From contig NZ_KE386795.1 in assembly GCF_000428745.1 (NCBI RefSeq), forward strand, positions 623,614 to 687,613: 64,000 bases of DNA, written 5' to 3'. Below the pieces are notes generated by a model. The model searched no databases, had not been told where the DNA came from, and saw nothing but the letters and a program-made list of their open reading frames with translations. The translations under genes were made by a program, and so were the position numbers. Each line of letters opens with the position of its first letter. Positions within the stretch are counted from its first letter, which is position 1. The DNA comes from Veillonella magna DSM 19857. Its GTDB lineage: Bacteria > Bacillota > Negativicutes > Veillonellales > Veillonellaceae. This document shows positions 18,268 to 27,853 of the stretch, in pieces.

Positions 18268-20712
18268 CTAATCTACATCTTGCGGCTCCAACACATCGTC
18301 ATGATGGGTTTGCGCATTCTTCAGCGGATCGCTGGTTTCTTCTTCACCTTCCACTGCTTCTGCCAATTCGATACGAATTCGATAGAGATACATAACCGTA
18401 TCTTCCTGAATTGCTTCAATCATGTTTTCAAACATGTCATACGCTTCGAATTTATATTCCACGAGAGGATTCTTCTGCCCGTAAGCACGCAGACCAATCC
18501 CTTCACGCAGCATATCCATGGAGTCGAGATGCTCCATCCACTTGCTGTCTACCACTTTGAGCATAACTGCTTTTTCCAGTTCTCTCATGTTGGCTTCACC
18601 GATAAGAGCTTCTCGTTTTTCATATTCTTTATGCGCAAAATCAATTAACATTTCTTCCAGTTCACCGCGGCCCAACTCTTCCATTTGTGCCACTGTAATC
18701 TGTCCCGGATCTAGGAAATAAATTTCAAGGTGTTTCAACAACCCTTCATAATCCCATTCTTCCGGATATAACTTTTCATCGGCATAGTGATCCATCGCTT
18801 TGGTAATAATAGAATCTACCATGTCCATAACCGTGTCGCGCAATGAATCATTGCCGAGAATTTTACGGCGCTGCTCATACAACACTTCACGTTGCTGGTT
18901 CATAACATCATCATATTCAAGGATATATTTACGAATATTAAAGTTATGATTTTCCACCTTTTTCTGCGCCCGTTCAATAGAACGCGTAATCAAGGAATGT
19001 TCAATCGGTTCATCCTCTTCCATACCGAGCTTATCCATCATATTAGAAATATTATCGGCTCCGAAAATACGCATCAAATCGTCTTCCAAGGACAAGAAGA
19101 ATTGGGATGAACCGGGGTCTCCCTGACGACCGGAACGACCGCGGAGCTGATTATCGATACGACGGCTTTCATGGCGTTCCGTACCGAGAATATGAAGACC
19201 GCCCAATTCGGCAACACCTTCACCGAGACTAATATCCGTACCGCGACCGGCCATGTTGGTAGCAATCGTTACCATCCCCCGTTGACCGGCATTCTTAACG
19301 ATTTCTGCTTCCTTTTCATGATGCTTAGCATTAAGCACATTATGCGGCACACCGCTTTTGGTGAGCATATCACTAAGCTCTTCAGATTGTGTAATCGACG
19401 TAGTACCTACCAATATCGGCTGACCTGTGGCATGACGCGCCACTACATCGCGTACAACGGCTCTGTACTTAGCTGCCTTCGTTTTAAAAATAAGATCAGG
19501 CATATCGATACGACGTAACGGTTTATTTGGTGGAATTTCATATACTTCTAAGCCGTAAATATTATTAAATTCCTGTTCTTCCGTCTTTGCCGTACCGGTC
19601 ATACCGGACAACTTTTCATACATGCGGAAGTAATTCTGGAAAGTAATAGATGCCAATGTCTGACTTTCTCGTTCTACCTTAAGACCTTCCTTTGCTTCGA
19701 TGGCTTGATGTAAACCATCGGAGTAACGACGACCGAACATAAGTCGACCTGTAAATTCATCAACAATAACAACCTGGCCGTCTTTTACTACATAATCCTT
19801 ATCGCGATGCATCATGGCATACGCACGCAACGAAGCAATAAGTAAATGGTTAAGCTCCAAGTTTTCAGAATCATACAGGTTCTCTACATGAAGCATCTTT
19901 TCTACCTTCGCGATTCCCGCTTCCGTCGGCGCAATGGTCTTTTGCTTTTCATCGATGGTATAATCTTCATCCTTTACCAATTTAGGGACAATCGCCGCCA
20001 AGGTGTAATACCTATCGGTGGATCGTTCCCCCGGACCGGAAATGATAAGCGGTGTACGCGCTTCATCGATGAGGATAGAGTCAACTTCATCGACAATAGC
20101 AAAATTCAACGGTCGCTGTACCATCTGCTCCGCATGAACTACCATGTTGTCACGAAGGTAATCGAAACCGAATTCGTTGTTTGTACCATAAGTAATATCA
20201 CAGCCGTATGCATGCTTACGTTGACCATAATCAAGACCGGCAATGATAAGACCGACGGACATACCCAAATAATTATAAAGCTTGCCCATCCATTCACTGT
20301 CACGACGAGCCAAATAATCATTAACCGTTACTACGTGAACCCCTTTGCCTGTCAGTGCATTCAAGTATACCGGCAAAGTAGCTACCAACGTTTTACCTTC
20401 ACCGGTACGCATTTCTGCAATGTTACCGCGATGCAAAGTAATCCCACCGATGAGCTGTACATCATAATGACGCAATCCCAAGACACGAACCGATGCTTCA
20501 CGTACAACCGCAAAAGCTTCAGGCAAAATATCATCCAAGGTTTCACCGTTTTGCAAACGATCTTTAAACTCCTGTGTCTTTGCCTTTAGCGACGCATCGC
20601 TAAGTCCTGTCATATCTTTTTCTAAACTATTTATTTCTTCTACAATCGAGCGCATCTTTTTAATCTCTCGTGCGCTGTTGTTACCGATTAGTTTCTGTAA
20701 AAAACCAAACAA
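18268..20712 (-). CDS. secA: Preprotein translocase ATPase SecA
   Basis: An 814-aa Sec motor. It carries [14 protein letters not shown] (Walker A), [20 protein letters not shown] (DEAD-type Walker B), [10 protein letters not shown] and [20 protein letters not shown]. The protein ends after a short acidic tail without the Cys-x-Cys zinc motif that binds SecB and lipids in many SecA proteins. The start is a TTG at 20712 ([11 protein letters not shown]), nine bases after AAGGAG and matching the family start; a longer reading to 20754 has no support. It has its own promoter at 20762-20790 and terminator at 18227-18264, so it looks monocistronic. Confidence 0.96.
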   Translation of the reverse strand: MFGFLQKLIGNNSAREIKKMRSIVEEINSLEKDMTGLSDASLKAKTQEFKDRLQNGETLDDILPEAFAVVREASVRVLGLRHYDVQLIGGITLHRGNIAEMRTGEGKTLVATLPVYLNALTGKGVHVVTVNDYLARRDSEWMGKLYNYLGMSVGLIIAGLDYGQRKHAYGCDITYGTNNEFGFDYLRDNMVVHAEQMVQRPLNFAIVDEVDSILIDEARTPLIISGPGERSTDRYYTLAAIVPKLVKDEDYTIDEKQKTIAPTEAGIAKVEKMLHVENLYDSENLELNHLLIASLRAYAMMHRDKDYVVKDGQVVIVDEFTGRLMFGRRYSDGLHQAIEAKEGLKVERESQTLASITFQNYFRMYEKLSGMTGTAKTEEQEFNNIYGLEVYEIPPNKPLRRIDMPDLIFKTKAAKYRAVVRDVVARHATGQPILVGTTSITQSEELSDMLTKSGVPHNVLNAKHHEKEAEIVKNAGQRGMVTIATNMAGRGTDISLGEGVAELGGLHILGTERHESRRIDNQLRGRSGRQGDPGSSQFFLSLEDDLMRIFGADNISNMMDKLGMEEDEPIEHSLITRSIERAQKKVENHNFNIRKYILEYDDVMNQQREVLYEQRRKILGNDSLRDTVMDMVDSIITKAMDHYADEKLYPEEWDYEGLLKHLEIYFLDPGQITVAQMEELGRGELEEMLIDFAHKEYEKREALIGEANMRELEKAVMLKVVDSKWMEHLDSMDMLREGIGLRAYGQKNPLVEYKFEAYDMFENMIEAIQEDTVMYLYRIRIELAEAVEGEEETSDPLKNAQTHHDDVLEPQDVD

Positions 20713-20761
20713 GCAGATCAACTCCTTAGCCTGTGTATTTGCTTTCATCCTCATTCAATTC

Positions 20762-20790
20762 ATTGTAGCAAAAAGCCCGGTAATAGTCAA
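20762..20790 (-). promoter_or_regulatory. Sigma-70-type promoter of secA
   Basis: On the minus strand TTGACT (20785-20790) and TACAAT (20762-20767) are separated by exactly 17 bases. The start codon of secA is 50 bases downstream. Confidence 0.8.
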
Positions 20791-20857
20791 AATTATCAGT
20801 TACATTCTCTCAAGGTTTCGCAAACACTCTCTCATGAATGCATATGTTCATAAAAAA

Positions 20858-20894
20858 GCGTCTTGGCAAATCATCACCTAAGTCACCAAGACGC
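20858..20894 (-). terminator. Intrinsic terminator of pheST
   Basis: Nine-base arms GCGTCTTGG and CCAAGACGC pair, extended by A/T pairs. The minus strand continues with a T run (CGCTTTTTTATG). It ends the pheS-pheT unit upstream of the secA promoter. Confidence 0.85.
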
Positions 20895-20927
20895 CTTTTA
20901 TATAAATGTATAATACTTAACTAATAC

Positions 20928-23369
20928 TTAACGAAGCTTGCAATCCTTTTCGGCCAATGCATTGATAATCGCCTGAATCGGTTCATCCACATCCGCATCA
21001 GTCAAGGTGCCTTCCGTCGAGCGGAAACCAATGGTGTATGCTAAGCTACGGAAACCTTCGGCTATGTGTTCCCCTTCGTACACGTCAAACACATAAGCGC
21101 TTTCCAACTTGTCGCCACCATTGGCTACGATAATCTGTTGAATCGTTTCTGCCGATACCGACCTCGGTGCTACGATAGCCAAGTCGCGGGTAATGCCCGG
21201 GAACTTACTAATCGGTGTGTACTGCAATTGACTACGTACCGTTTCAAGTAAGGCAGAAATATTGATTTCAAAGAGATAGCACTTACCTTCCAAATCATAA
21301 TTCTTAGCTACCTGTGGATGCAATTCGCCCAAAGTAGCGATGGTTACACCATCTACCTTATAAGCCGCACTTACACCCGGATGGTAATAAGGTTCATCCG
21401 TAGTAGTTAATGTATAATTTTCTACGCGAAGCGCTGCCAATACGGCTTCTACAACGCCCTTTACATCATAGAAATCTGTCTGACGTGCAGCCACACTCCA
21501 TTGTGCTTCATCAGCACGACCGGTCATAAAGCCGGCTGCCATATATCGTTCTGTCGGCAAACTGTCTTTATCTGCTGCTTCTTCATACACTGCTGCCGTT
21601 TCAAATGCCCAGATATCATGATTCTTCTGCGCACGATTGCGTACAGCTGCATCAAGAATGCTAGGTACTAAAGTAGTGCGCATAACCGGATACTCTTCGG
21701 AAATCGGATTTAAAATCTGTACTGCTTTATACCGTGCATCACCTTCCGGAATCATGAGCTTTGCCAAACTATCCTTATGCATGAAACTAAAGGTAATCAT
21801 TTCGCTGAGACCGTTATTAGCCAATGTATGCGCAATAGTTTTAGTCATCTGCTTACGATCGCTGAGCACGCCACTGTTAAGTGCTGCCCATGGTGTGGTG
21901 ACCTTAATATTGTCATAGCCGTAAATACGCGCTACTTCTTCGGCAATATCCGGCATAACCGTTACATCACCGCGCCAAGACGGTACACCGATTACCATTG
22001 AACCGTTACCACAGGTAACATCAAAGGACAAGGTTGTCAAAATATCCACCATACGCTGTTCATCAATGTCCGTACCCAGGTACGCATTGATAGCATCCGC
22101 AGTAGTAGTCACCGTCGTCGGTGCTGCCGGATTAGGATATACGTCAACAATACCCTTACCTATCTTGGCATCCGGGCACAACTGCTGCAATAACTGCGCA
22201 GCCCGATTAATTGCCATAATACTGTATTCCGGATTAACACCACGTTCGAAACGACCGGATGCTTCGCTGCGCATCCCTAACGCACGAGCTGTACGGCGAA
22301 TGGATGCACCATTGAAAACAGCTGCTTCCAAAAGCACATCTGTCGTAGTGTTCGTCACTTCGCTGTCATAGCCACCCATAACACCGGCTACCCCTACAGC
22401 ACGCTGTTCATCGGCAATAACAAGCATGTCCGTTGTCAATTCGCGATCGGTGCCATCCAAAGTTTTTAATACTTCCCCTTCGTTGGCACGACGGGCTGTC
22501 AAGCTGTGTCCCTTAACATGTGCATAATCGTATGCATGCATAGGTTGACCTAGCTCAAGCATAGCGTAGTTGGTTACATCTACCACATTATTAATAGGGC
22601 GTATACCGCTATTGCGCAAACGATTCTGTAACCACATCGGCGACGGTGCTACCGTTACACCCGTTACAAGCCGCGCTGCAAAACGGCTGCACAAATCGCC
22701 ATCTGCAATCGTTACCTGTACCTTCCCGTCGATAGCTTCACCGTTTTCATCAACCGTAATCTCCGGCAATACCGCTTTTTGATTTGTCAACACCGCAAAC
22801 TCACGACTGAGTCCTACCATAGAGAAGCAATCGGCACGGTTCGGTGTCAATTCAAATTCGTAAACCGTATCATTCATCATGAGTACATCGCGAATATCCA
22901 TGCCAATCGGTGTATCGGCCGGTAAAATGTAAATACCTTCCGCTTCTTCCGGTACTACCAACTCCTTGGAAATTCCCAATTCCGCTACAGAACAGAACAT
23001 CCCTTCCGACGGCAACCCGCGAAGCTTTCCCTTCTTGATTTCCGTGCCGTCTGCCAATCGAGACTTATGATACGCTACCGGCACAATTTGTCCTACTCGT
23101 ACATTAGTAGCAGCTGTAATAATCTGCTTTGTAATCGGTGTACCGTCCGTGTCGAGGCAGGCTACCTGGCATACCTGCAATTTATCTGCATCCGGGTGTT
23201 TTGTAATTTCCGTAATCTTCCCGGTAAAAATTTTCTTCAATCCCGGATCGACTGTTTCTACTTCTTCAACGGGTATTCCCGCCTGTGTCAATTCGTCAGC
23301 CAGCTCCTGAGCAGGACGATTCATGTCTACAGGCACATATTCATTCATCCATGTTAAACTTGCCTTCAT
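20928..23369 (-). CDS. pheT: Phenylalanyl-tRNA synthetase beta subunit
   Basis: An 813-aa subunit of the alpha2-beta2 enzyme that charges tRNA-Phe. It begins MKASLTWMNEYVPVD and has an N-terminal tRNA-binding OB fold (about 40-155), B3/B4 editing region, B5 domains (GDVTVMPDIAEEVARIYGYDNI), a catalytic-like core (NPISEEYPVMRTTLVPS), and a C-terminal anticodon-binding FDX-ACB domain (SKFPGITRDLAIVAP). AGGAGGT precedes the ATG, and pheS lies 12 bases upstream. Confidence 0.97.
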   Translation of the reverse strand: MKASLTWMNEYVPVDMNRPAQELADELTQAGIPVEEVETVDPGLKKIFTGKITEITKHPDADKLQVCQVACLDTDGTPITKQIITAATNVRVGQIVPVAYHKSRLADGTEIKKGKLRGLPSEGMFCSVAELGISKELVVPEEAEGIYILPADTPIGMDIRDVLMMNDTVYEFELTPNRADCFSMVGLSREFAVLTNQKAVLPEITVDENGEAIDGKVQVTIADGDLCSRFAARLVTGVTVAPSPMWLQNRLRNSGIRPINNVVDVTNYAMLELGQPMHAYDYAHVKGHSLTARRANEGEVLKTLDGTDRELTTDMLVIADEQRAVGVAGVMGGYDSEVTNTTTDVLLEAAVFNGASIRRTARALGMRSEASGRFERGVNPEYSIMAINRAAQLLQQLCPDAKIGKGIVDVYPNPAAPTTVTTTADAINAYLGTDIDEQRMVDILTTLSFDVTCGNGSMVIGVPSWRGDVTVMPDIAEEVARIYGYDNIKVTTPWAALNSGVLSDRKQMTKTIAHTLANNGLSEMITFSFMHKDSLAKLMIPEGDARYKAVQILNPISEEYPVMRTTLVPSILDAAVRNRAQKNHDIWAFETAAVYEEAADKDSLPTERYMAAGFMTGRADEAQWSVAARQTDFYDVKGVVEAVLAALRVENYTLTTTDEPYYHPGVSAAYKVDGVTIATLGELHPQVAKNYDLEGKCYLFEINISALLETVRSQLQYTPISKFPGITRDLAIVAPRSVSAETIQQIIVANGGDKLESAYVFDVYEGEHIAEGFRSLAYTIGFRSTEGTLTDADVDEPIQAIINALAEKDCKLR

Positions 23370-23381
23370 TCCTTTTACCTC

Positions 23382-24404
23382 CTAGAACTGCTTTAAGAAT
23401 CGCATATCATCTTCATAGAACAAGCGTAAATCGTTAATGCCATAAAGAAGCATGGCAATACGTTCCACCCCCATACCAAAGGCAAAGCCGCTTACCTTAT
23501 CGGGATCATAGCCGTTCAGGCGGAGCACATTCGGATGTACCATGCCGCATCCAAGGATTTCAAGCCACCCTGTGTGCGAACACATCCGGCAACCTTCGCC
23601 ACCGCACATGCAACAAGAAATATCTACTTCCGCACTCGGTTCCGTGAAGGGGAAGAAGCTGGTACGAAACCGTACCTTCGTATCATTGCCGAAAATATGA
23701 CGAAGGAATAATTCCAGCGTTCCTTTCAAGTCGGCAAACGTAATTCCCTTATCTACTACAAGCCCTTCTACCTGGTGGAATACCGGCGAATGTGTAGCAT
23801 CATAATCCCAGCGATATACCTTACCAGGAGCAATCATGCGCACCGGAGAATTCGGTTCATGACTCTGCAATGTGCGTGCCTGTACCGGCGACGTATGGGT
23901 GCGAAGCAACACAGAATCCGTAATGTAAAAAGAATCCTGCATATCTCGTGCCGGATGATCGGCAGGCAAATTCAAACATTCAAAGTTATAATAATCGCTT
24001 TCGATTTCCGGACCTTCCGCTACGGTGTAGCCCATTTTCATAAAGAAACTTTCAATCATTTCATTAACCTTCGTCAACGGATGCAAATGACCTTGGCGAC
24101 GCGTGCGACCGGGCAAGGTAATATCGATGCGTTCACTGTCGAGACGAGCCTGCAGTGCTTTTGCTTCCAATCCCGCCTGTACGTTAGAAAGCTCAGCTTC
24201 TAACGCTTCACGTACCGTGTTTACCATAGCCCCCATTTTCGGGCGTTCTTCCTTATCTAACTTACCAAGCCCTTTGAGTAATGCCGTAACGGCCCCTTTC
24301 TTACCCAAATAAGCAACGCGTACATCCTGCAATTCCTGCAATGATGTACAACCGGAAATCTTTGCCAGCGCTTCCGCTTGCAATGCGTCCAACTGTTCCT
24401 TCAT
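23382..24404 (-). CDS. pheS: Phenylalanyl-tRNA synthetase alpha subunit
   Basis: A 340-aa class II catalytic subunit. It has the N-terminal coiled coil, motif 2 around [16 protein letters not shown], the ATP-binding [10 protein letters not shown], and motif 3 [14 protein letters not shown]. An AGGAGG site precedes the ATG. The T-box leader upstream controls pheS-pheT according to the charging of tRNA-Phe. Confidence 0.97.
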   Translation of the reverse strand: MKEQLDALQAEALAKISGCTSLQELQDVRVAYLGKKGAVTALLKGLGKLDKEERPKMGAMVNTVREALEAELSNVQAGLEAKALQARLDSERIDITLPGRTRRQGHLHPLTKVNEMIESFFMKMGYTVAEGPEIESDYYNFECLNLPADHPARDMQDSFYITDSVLLRTHTSPVQARTLQSHEPNSPVRMIAPGKVYRWDYDATHSPVFHQVEGLVVDKGITFADLKGTLELFLRHIFGNDTKVRFRTSFFPFTEPSAEVDISCCMCGGEGCRMCSHTGWLEILGCGMVHPNVLRLNGYDPDKVSGFAFGMGVERIAMLLYGINDLRLFYEDDMRFLKQF

Positions 24405-24420
24405 GCGTCTAACCTCCTAA

Positions 24421-24780
24421 TAGAAATAGACCTCCGCCCGGACAAGGGGCGAAGGTCTGAACTCGCGGTACCACCCTAATTAGTACTCTCAAAGCCGTAA
24501 CGTGGCCGAACGGTGAACCTACTGTAATTTCAATTCACGGCTCCAAAAGGAAAGGCATTCTCGATGATTGCTACAGGGCTCACACCTTATCCCTGCTCTC
24601 TGAAAGCAATACTTTCAAGCGCCGATTTTATCATCGCCATACTTGCTATCGTTGCTCGAGGTCCAACGTTACTATTCACAACACTATGTATCGTAACGAA
24701 CAGTTATTGTTAGACTATCACTAAGCACGACTCCAATTGTCTTCGCTGCGAACCGATTCATCAAATATATACATCGTTCG
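24421..24780 (-). promoter_or_regulatory. T-box leader controlling pheST
   Basis: The conserved T-box core AGGGTGGTACCGCG lies at 24464-24477 (minus strand) and is followed by a terminator hairpin with arms at 24428-24439 and 24447-24458 and a short T-rich run. Upstream structured sequence of about 300 bases fits stems I to III. Uncharged tRNA-Phe would stabilise the antiterminator and allow pheST transcription. The UUC specifier could not be placed with certainty; TTC occurs in more than one loop. The 5' limit is approximate. Confidence 0.9.
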
Positions 24781-24793
24781 CAATGCTGTCCCT

Positions 24794-24823
24794 ATTCTAG
24801 CACACAAGGCAAGCCTATGGCAA
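24794..24823 (-). promoter_or_regulatory. Candidate promoter of the pheST T-box
   Basis: On the minus strand TTGCCA (24818-24823) and TAGAAT (24794-24799) are 18 bases apart, and the second is preceded by TGC, an extended -10. It overlaps the 3' end of the decayed DUF4405 gene. Confidence 0.55.
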
Positions 24824-25190
24824 ATGAGTTTTTAAATACGGACTTTTATTTTTTACTATACGATTGCCTAACCAATACCCAATAAGCGCATACAGTCCTA
24901 TCATAGTTACGACTACCAAGGCGTAGCCTTCGCCGGGCAAATCAGCTGCCGTATGCCATTCATAAACCCACAACGCTCTATGCCATGTGTAAGGAACTAT
25001 GTCCACAAACAGATACTTAGATAACAATATCCCCGTCACCATAGTTACGGAAAAACTTATGATCAACAAAACATTAAGTACTATTTGATATAATACCTAA
25101 CCATTCGTGCCACAACGGCGGAAGATATACATATGCCAAGGCTGCCACACCGAGAACTACCATACTCATTGCCAGCCAGAATCGCTTCAT
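24815..25190 (-). pseudogene. Decayed DUF4405-type membrane protein gene
   Basis: Two reading frames together resemble one small polytopic membrane protein. The first (25074-25190, ATG with AGGAGG upstream) reads MKRFWLAMSMVVLGV ... LWHEWLGI and stops after 38 codons. The second frame resumes as VLYQIVLNVLLIISFSVTM ... and gives two more helices and a His-rich loop (TWHRALWVYEWH). DUF4405 proteins normally have about 40 residues (HHxLNWRWY-type helix end) between these parts, so an internal deletion with frameshift is the best reading. It follows the flavodoxin gene by 14 bases, so the pair was an operon. Confidence 0.6.
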
Positions 25191-25204
25191 GAAGGTACCT
25201 CCTT

Positions 25205-25782
25205 TTATTTATTGCTCTTGCCTAGCCAAGTAGAGACCGCTCCCGATACAGAATCAATCGCATTATCCCTCACATGAAGGCCTTCGACAACCGTTGCATT
25301 CGGTTCCAACCGCTTAATTGTATTGACAGTATCCGAGAAACCACTACCCCCGCTGGTGCAAAAACAACTACTTTCTTACCGGACAAATCAACCGAATCTA
25401 AGAAAGTGTATAACAGCATTGACATATCACCCCACCAATTAGGAAACCCTAAATATACTGTATCATAGCCTTGTAAATCGGGAGCTGCTTTTGCCATTGC
25501 CGGACGTTTACCTTCGCTACGCTCTTCTTTGGCCAAGCGCACCAACGTATCATAATCATTGGTGTACGGTTCTTTTGGTTCAATACGATATATGTCGGCC
25601 CCTGTATTTGCTTGAATAGCCTCCGCCATTTCCTTGGTATGTCCGGACCAAGAATAATACACAACCAACGCTTTACCTTGTGGAGTCATTGTTGTTGCCG
25701 TAGTGCCGGTAGCCTCCGTCGCTCCTCCGTTACCACTTCCGCAACCGGTTACCAGCATCAACACCAACGCGACGTAATACAT
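25205..25782 (-). pseudogene. Flavodoxin-like lipoprotein gene, frameshifted in a G run
   Basis: The N-terminus is a lipoprotein signal (VLMLVTGC) with a Gly/Thr-rich linker, followed by a flavodoxin fold: LVVYYSWSGHTKEMAEAI (FMN phosphate loop), DTLVRLAKEE, and YDTVYLGFPNWWGDM. After KKVVVFAPAG the frame breaks at a run of five G (25347-25351, C on the plus strand). Adding one G restores GSGFSDTVNTIKRLEP and a normal flavodoxin end that stops at 25205. In the current frame the protein ends early at 25270. It could be a real mutation, phase variation, or a base-calling error. The product would be an exported electron carrier. Confidence 0.75.
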
Positions 25783-25821
25783 CTTTATCTGCTAATTCTA
25801 AGTTATCTCCCAAATAGGTCT

Positions 25822-26349
25822 TCAATCAATCCGATACACGCGATGCTCTTTACGAGGAGCCGGTGCCGGTATATCCCCCTCTATATATCCAATCGCACAG
25901 TGAGCAATACCTTCATACTCCTCAGTAATGCCTAACGCAGCCAATACCGCTTTACCCCAGTCCGTAGCAAATTCTTCCTTTGCACGATGAATCCAACAAC
26001 TACCAAGACCCAATGCATGGGCTGCTTGCATGAGGTTAGCCATGACCAAGCTGCCATCCTGCACGCGATTACTGTTTTCCTTTTTCCCCAATACAATCAG
26101 CATAGCCGGTGCACCATAAAAAGGATCGAAGGACTCCGGCCATCCGCCAATCTCGCGATTCATACTAGAAATCGTGCGTCGCATCTCTTCGTTTGCTACC
26201 TGCACAATAATCGTATTTTGTTTGCCCATCGAGCTTGCCGCATATAAGCCGGCTTCAATAATTTGATCCAATACTTCTTGCGGTACCGCATCTGCCTTAA
26301 ACGAACGAATACTACGGCGCTCTTTTAATTCGTTAATCATTGCATTCAT
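25822..26349 (-). CDS. Nitroreductase family protein
   Basis: A 175-aa FMN-dependent nitroreductase-fold protein. Typical parts are LKERRSIRSFKADAVPQEVLDQIIEAGLYAAS at the start, the GAPAMLIVLG strand, and ANLMQAAHALGLGSCWIHRA. The substrate is unknown. ATG 26349 has AAGGAG upstream. It lies 43 bases before the yba-type gene's end region and may be co-transcribed with it and with the flavodoxin gene. Confidence 0.88.
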   Translation of the reverse strand: MNAMINELKERRSIRSFKADAVPQEVLDQIIEAGLYAASSMGKQNTIIVQVANEEMRRTISSMNREIGGWPESFDPFYGAPAMLIVLGKKENSNRVQDGSLVMANLMQAAHALGLGSCWIHRAKEEFATDWGKAVLAALGITEEYEGIAHCAIGYIEGDIPAPAPRKEHRVYRID

Positions 26350-26392
26350 TCTTCTCACTCCTTGCGTTTCTTCATCGCTGCATCCTACGATG

Positions 26393-26863
26393 TCATTCCC
26401 AATGTTTACATACATCAACCCAATCCACTGCCTTCGCTGCTTGCCATAACTCATCTACGGTAAGTCGAACCGCACTATGATCATCACCGGCGGCAGGATA
26501 CACAATAGCAAAGCGTTGTAATGATACATCCATATATACCGGCACACCTTCAACAATAGCAAACGGACATACACCACCCGGCGCATATCCGATATAGCTT
26601 TCCACTTCATCGCCGGGTATCATCCTTGCCTTGGTGTGAAAACGTGCTTTATATTTTTTATTGTCTATCTTTGTATCACCGGCAGCTACAATGGCAATGG
26701 CACCGTTATCGGTAAGAAAAGTCAGCGTCTTGGCAATCTGTTTACCTTCACATCCAACGGCAACCGCAGCTTCATCCACGGTAGCACTGGATTTTTCCAA
26801 TACAATAATTCGATCATCTAACCGTAACGTTTCTAAATAGGTTCTCACTTTTTCAACTGACAT
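26393..26863 (-). CDS. YbaK/ProX-type aminoacyl-tRNA deacylase
   Basis: A 156-aa YbaK/EbsC-fold protein. It shows SATVDEAAVAVGCEGKQIAKTL, with the lysine typical of the active site, then ARMIPGDEVESYIGYAPGGVCPFAI. The family removes mischarged amino acids from tRNA, often Cys or Ala from tRNA-Pro; which one cannot be told from sequence. The ATG follows GGAGAGAGAG. Confidence 0.87.
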   Translation of the reverse strand: MSVEKVRTYLETLRLDDRIIVLEKSSATVDEAAVAVGCEGKQIAKTLTFLTDNGAIAIVAAGDTKIDNKKYKARFHTKARMIPGDEVESYIGYAPGGVCPFAIVEGVPVYMDVSLQRFAIVYPAAGDDHSAVRLTVDELWQAAKAVDWVDVCKHWE

Positions 26864-26979
26864 CTCTCTCTCCTTTTCACTATCACATAACAAACACTGC
26901 CTAGAGGCGGCATCCTGTTTCATACATCAAGCTCTATAAAAACCTATCCTGCAATAGCTATTTTTCATACAGCCTCAGA

Positions 26980-27357
26980 CTAAAATAGTGCATTCCCCAA
27001 CGCATAACCTAACCAACATAAAAGCAAGCCACCAACTACATTACATCCGAAGTAAACAGCAGCCGCCAGTACGCTACCGGTACGCAGTAATGTTAACAAC
27101 TCCATATTATACGTTGAAAATGTTGTGAACCCTCCCAAGATGCCGGTCACGAAGAATAGCTTTACCGATGGAGACAGTTCGGTATGATTCACAAACAATA
27201 CAAACAACAGTCCAATCAAAAACGAACCGATACCATTTGCCAATATAGTGCCATAGGGAAACAGATTTCCCCCATGCGCATTGGCCAGCTCCGTAATACC
27301 GTAGCGCAATGCCGCACCAAGACCACCTCCTAAGGCGACCCATATCACCTTCTCCAT
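26980..27357 (-). CDS. crcB: Fluoride ion channel FluC/CrcB
   Basis: A 125-aa protein with four membrane helices. NGIGSFLIGLL and GILGGFTTFSTYNMEL are the FluC signature; the second lines the fluoride path. Dual-topology dimers export fluoride. AGGAGGT precedes the ATG. I looked for a fluoride riboswitch upstream and saw none. Confidence 0.94.
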   Translation of the reverse strand: MEKVIWVALGGGLGAALRYGITELANAHGGNLFPYGTILANGIGSFLIGLLFVLFVNHTELSPSVKLFFVTGILGGFTTFSTYNMELLTLLRTGSVLAAAVYFGCNVVGGLLLCWLGYALGNALF

Positions 27358-27460
27358 AAAATTTCCATACCTCCTATAACCTAGCCTCTTTGGCCTTATT
27401 CCACATATTAGTTTCTACATACTAGTATACCCACAAAGCAATATCTATGCCACTATTATA

Positions 27461-27536
27461 TATAAGAAGCCCCGTGTATAGAGGGGGATTCTGCCTCCTC
27501 CCCTATATGAAAAGGCCCCGTATGTTGGGGGTACAA
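27461..27536. repeat. Composite intergenic repeat, copy 1 (76 bp)
   Basis: This copy matches 27557-27632 at 73 of 76 positions. It contains a short hairpin with arms AGAAGCCCC and GGGGATTCT (one mismatch here) followed by the sequence that forms the left arm of the big hairpin at 27609-27676. This copy lacks the loop and right arm and is separated from copy 2 by 20 bases. Confidence 0.9.
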
Positions 27537-27556
27537 CGCCTCATCCTTCCACATCA

Positions 27557-27632
27557 TATAAGAAGCCCCGTGTATAGAGGGGGCTTCTGCCTCCTCCACT
27601 ATATGAGAAGGCCCCGTATGTTGGGGGTACAA
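27557..27632. repeat. Composite intergenic repeat, copy 2 (76 bp)
   Basis: Second copy of the 76-bp unit. Here the small hairpin arms AGAAGCCCC and GGGGCTTCT are perfect, and the unit runs directly into the conserved loop and right arm of the 24-bp hairpin. Confidence 0.9.
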
Positions 27633-27676
27633 TGTCATTCGCAAGACCTGACTTGTACCCCCAACATACGGGGCCT
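27609..27676. repeat. 24-bp perfect hairpin with conserved 19-nt loop motif, copy A
   Basis: Arms 27609-27632 and 27653-27676 are perfectly complementary over 24 bp. The loop contains GTCATTCGCAAGACCTGAC (27634-27652). The same 19-nt motif, with few changes, occurs in two other long hairpins near 50 kb whose stems are unrelated in sequence. No T run follows the stem on either strand, so a plain terminator role is not obvious. Confidence 0.9.
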
Positions 27677-27712
27677 AACCACATACTCTAAACTCATAAC
27701 ACTATTCGTCCT

Positions 27713-27775
27713 TTACATCATCTTCTGAGCAAAATCTTCTAACATCTGCTGAATCAGTATTAAGATAGCTAACAT
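27713..27775 (-). CDS. Putative 20-aa hydrophobic peptide downstream of a MerR-type promoter
   Basis: A short frame begins with ATG at 27775, seven bases after AAAGGAGAG, and encodes MLAILILIQQ followed by an amphipathic end MLEDFAQKMM. It is the first frame after the promoter at 27854-27884. It might be a leader peptide, a small membrane peptide of type I toxin style, or not translated at all. I do not recognise it. Confidence 0.35.
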   Translation of the reverse strand: MLAILILIQQMLEDFAQKMM

Positions 27776-27810
27776 AGTAATCTCTCCTTTATTTTCAAAT
27801 AAACCCAAAA

Positions 27811-27828
27811 GTCATATGACAATTGTCA
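27811..27828. promoter_or_regulatory. Overlapping palindromes GTCATATGAC and TGACAATTGTCA
   Basis: A 10-bp and a 12-bp perfect palindrome overlap by four bases, giving three alternating GTCA/TGAC half-sites. They lie between the MerR-type promoter and the 20-codon ORF, in the expected 5' untranslated region, and may be an operator for a second regulator. Confidence 0.4.
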
Positions 27829-27853
27829 GTAGACATTTTGTATTACAAGAAAG

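Noticed and set aside
19846..20589. A 247-codon plus-strand frame inside secA
   Set aside because: It is antisense to the conserved SecA ATPase core, which fixes the real frame; no start signal.
27358..27460. Fluoride riboswitch before fluC
   Set aside because: The conserved pseudoknot sequence elements of that aptamer were not found.
27447..27728. Frames on both strands through the 76-bp repeats (93 and 62 codons)
   Set aside because: They translate the repeat twice and have no ribosome site or family resemblance; the DNA-level palindromes explain the sequence better.
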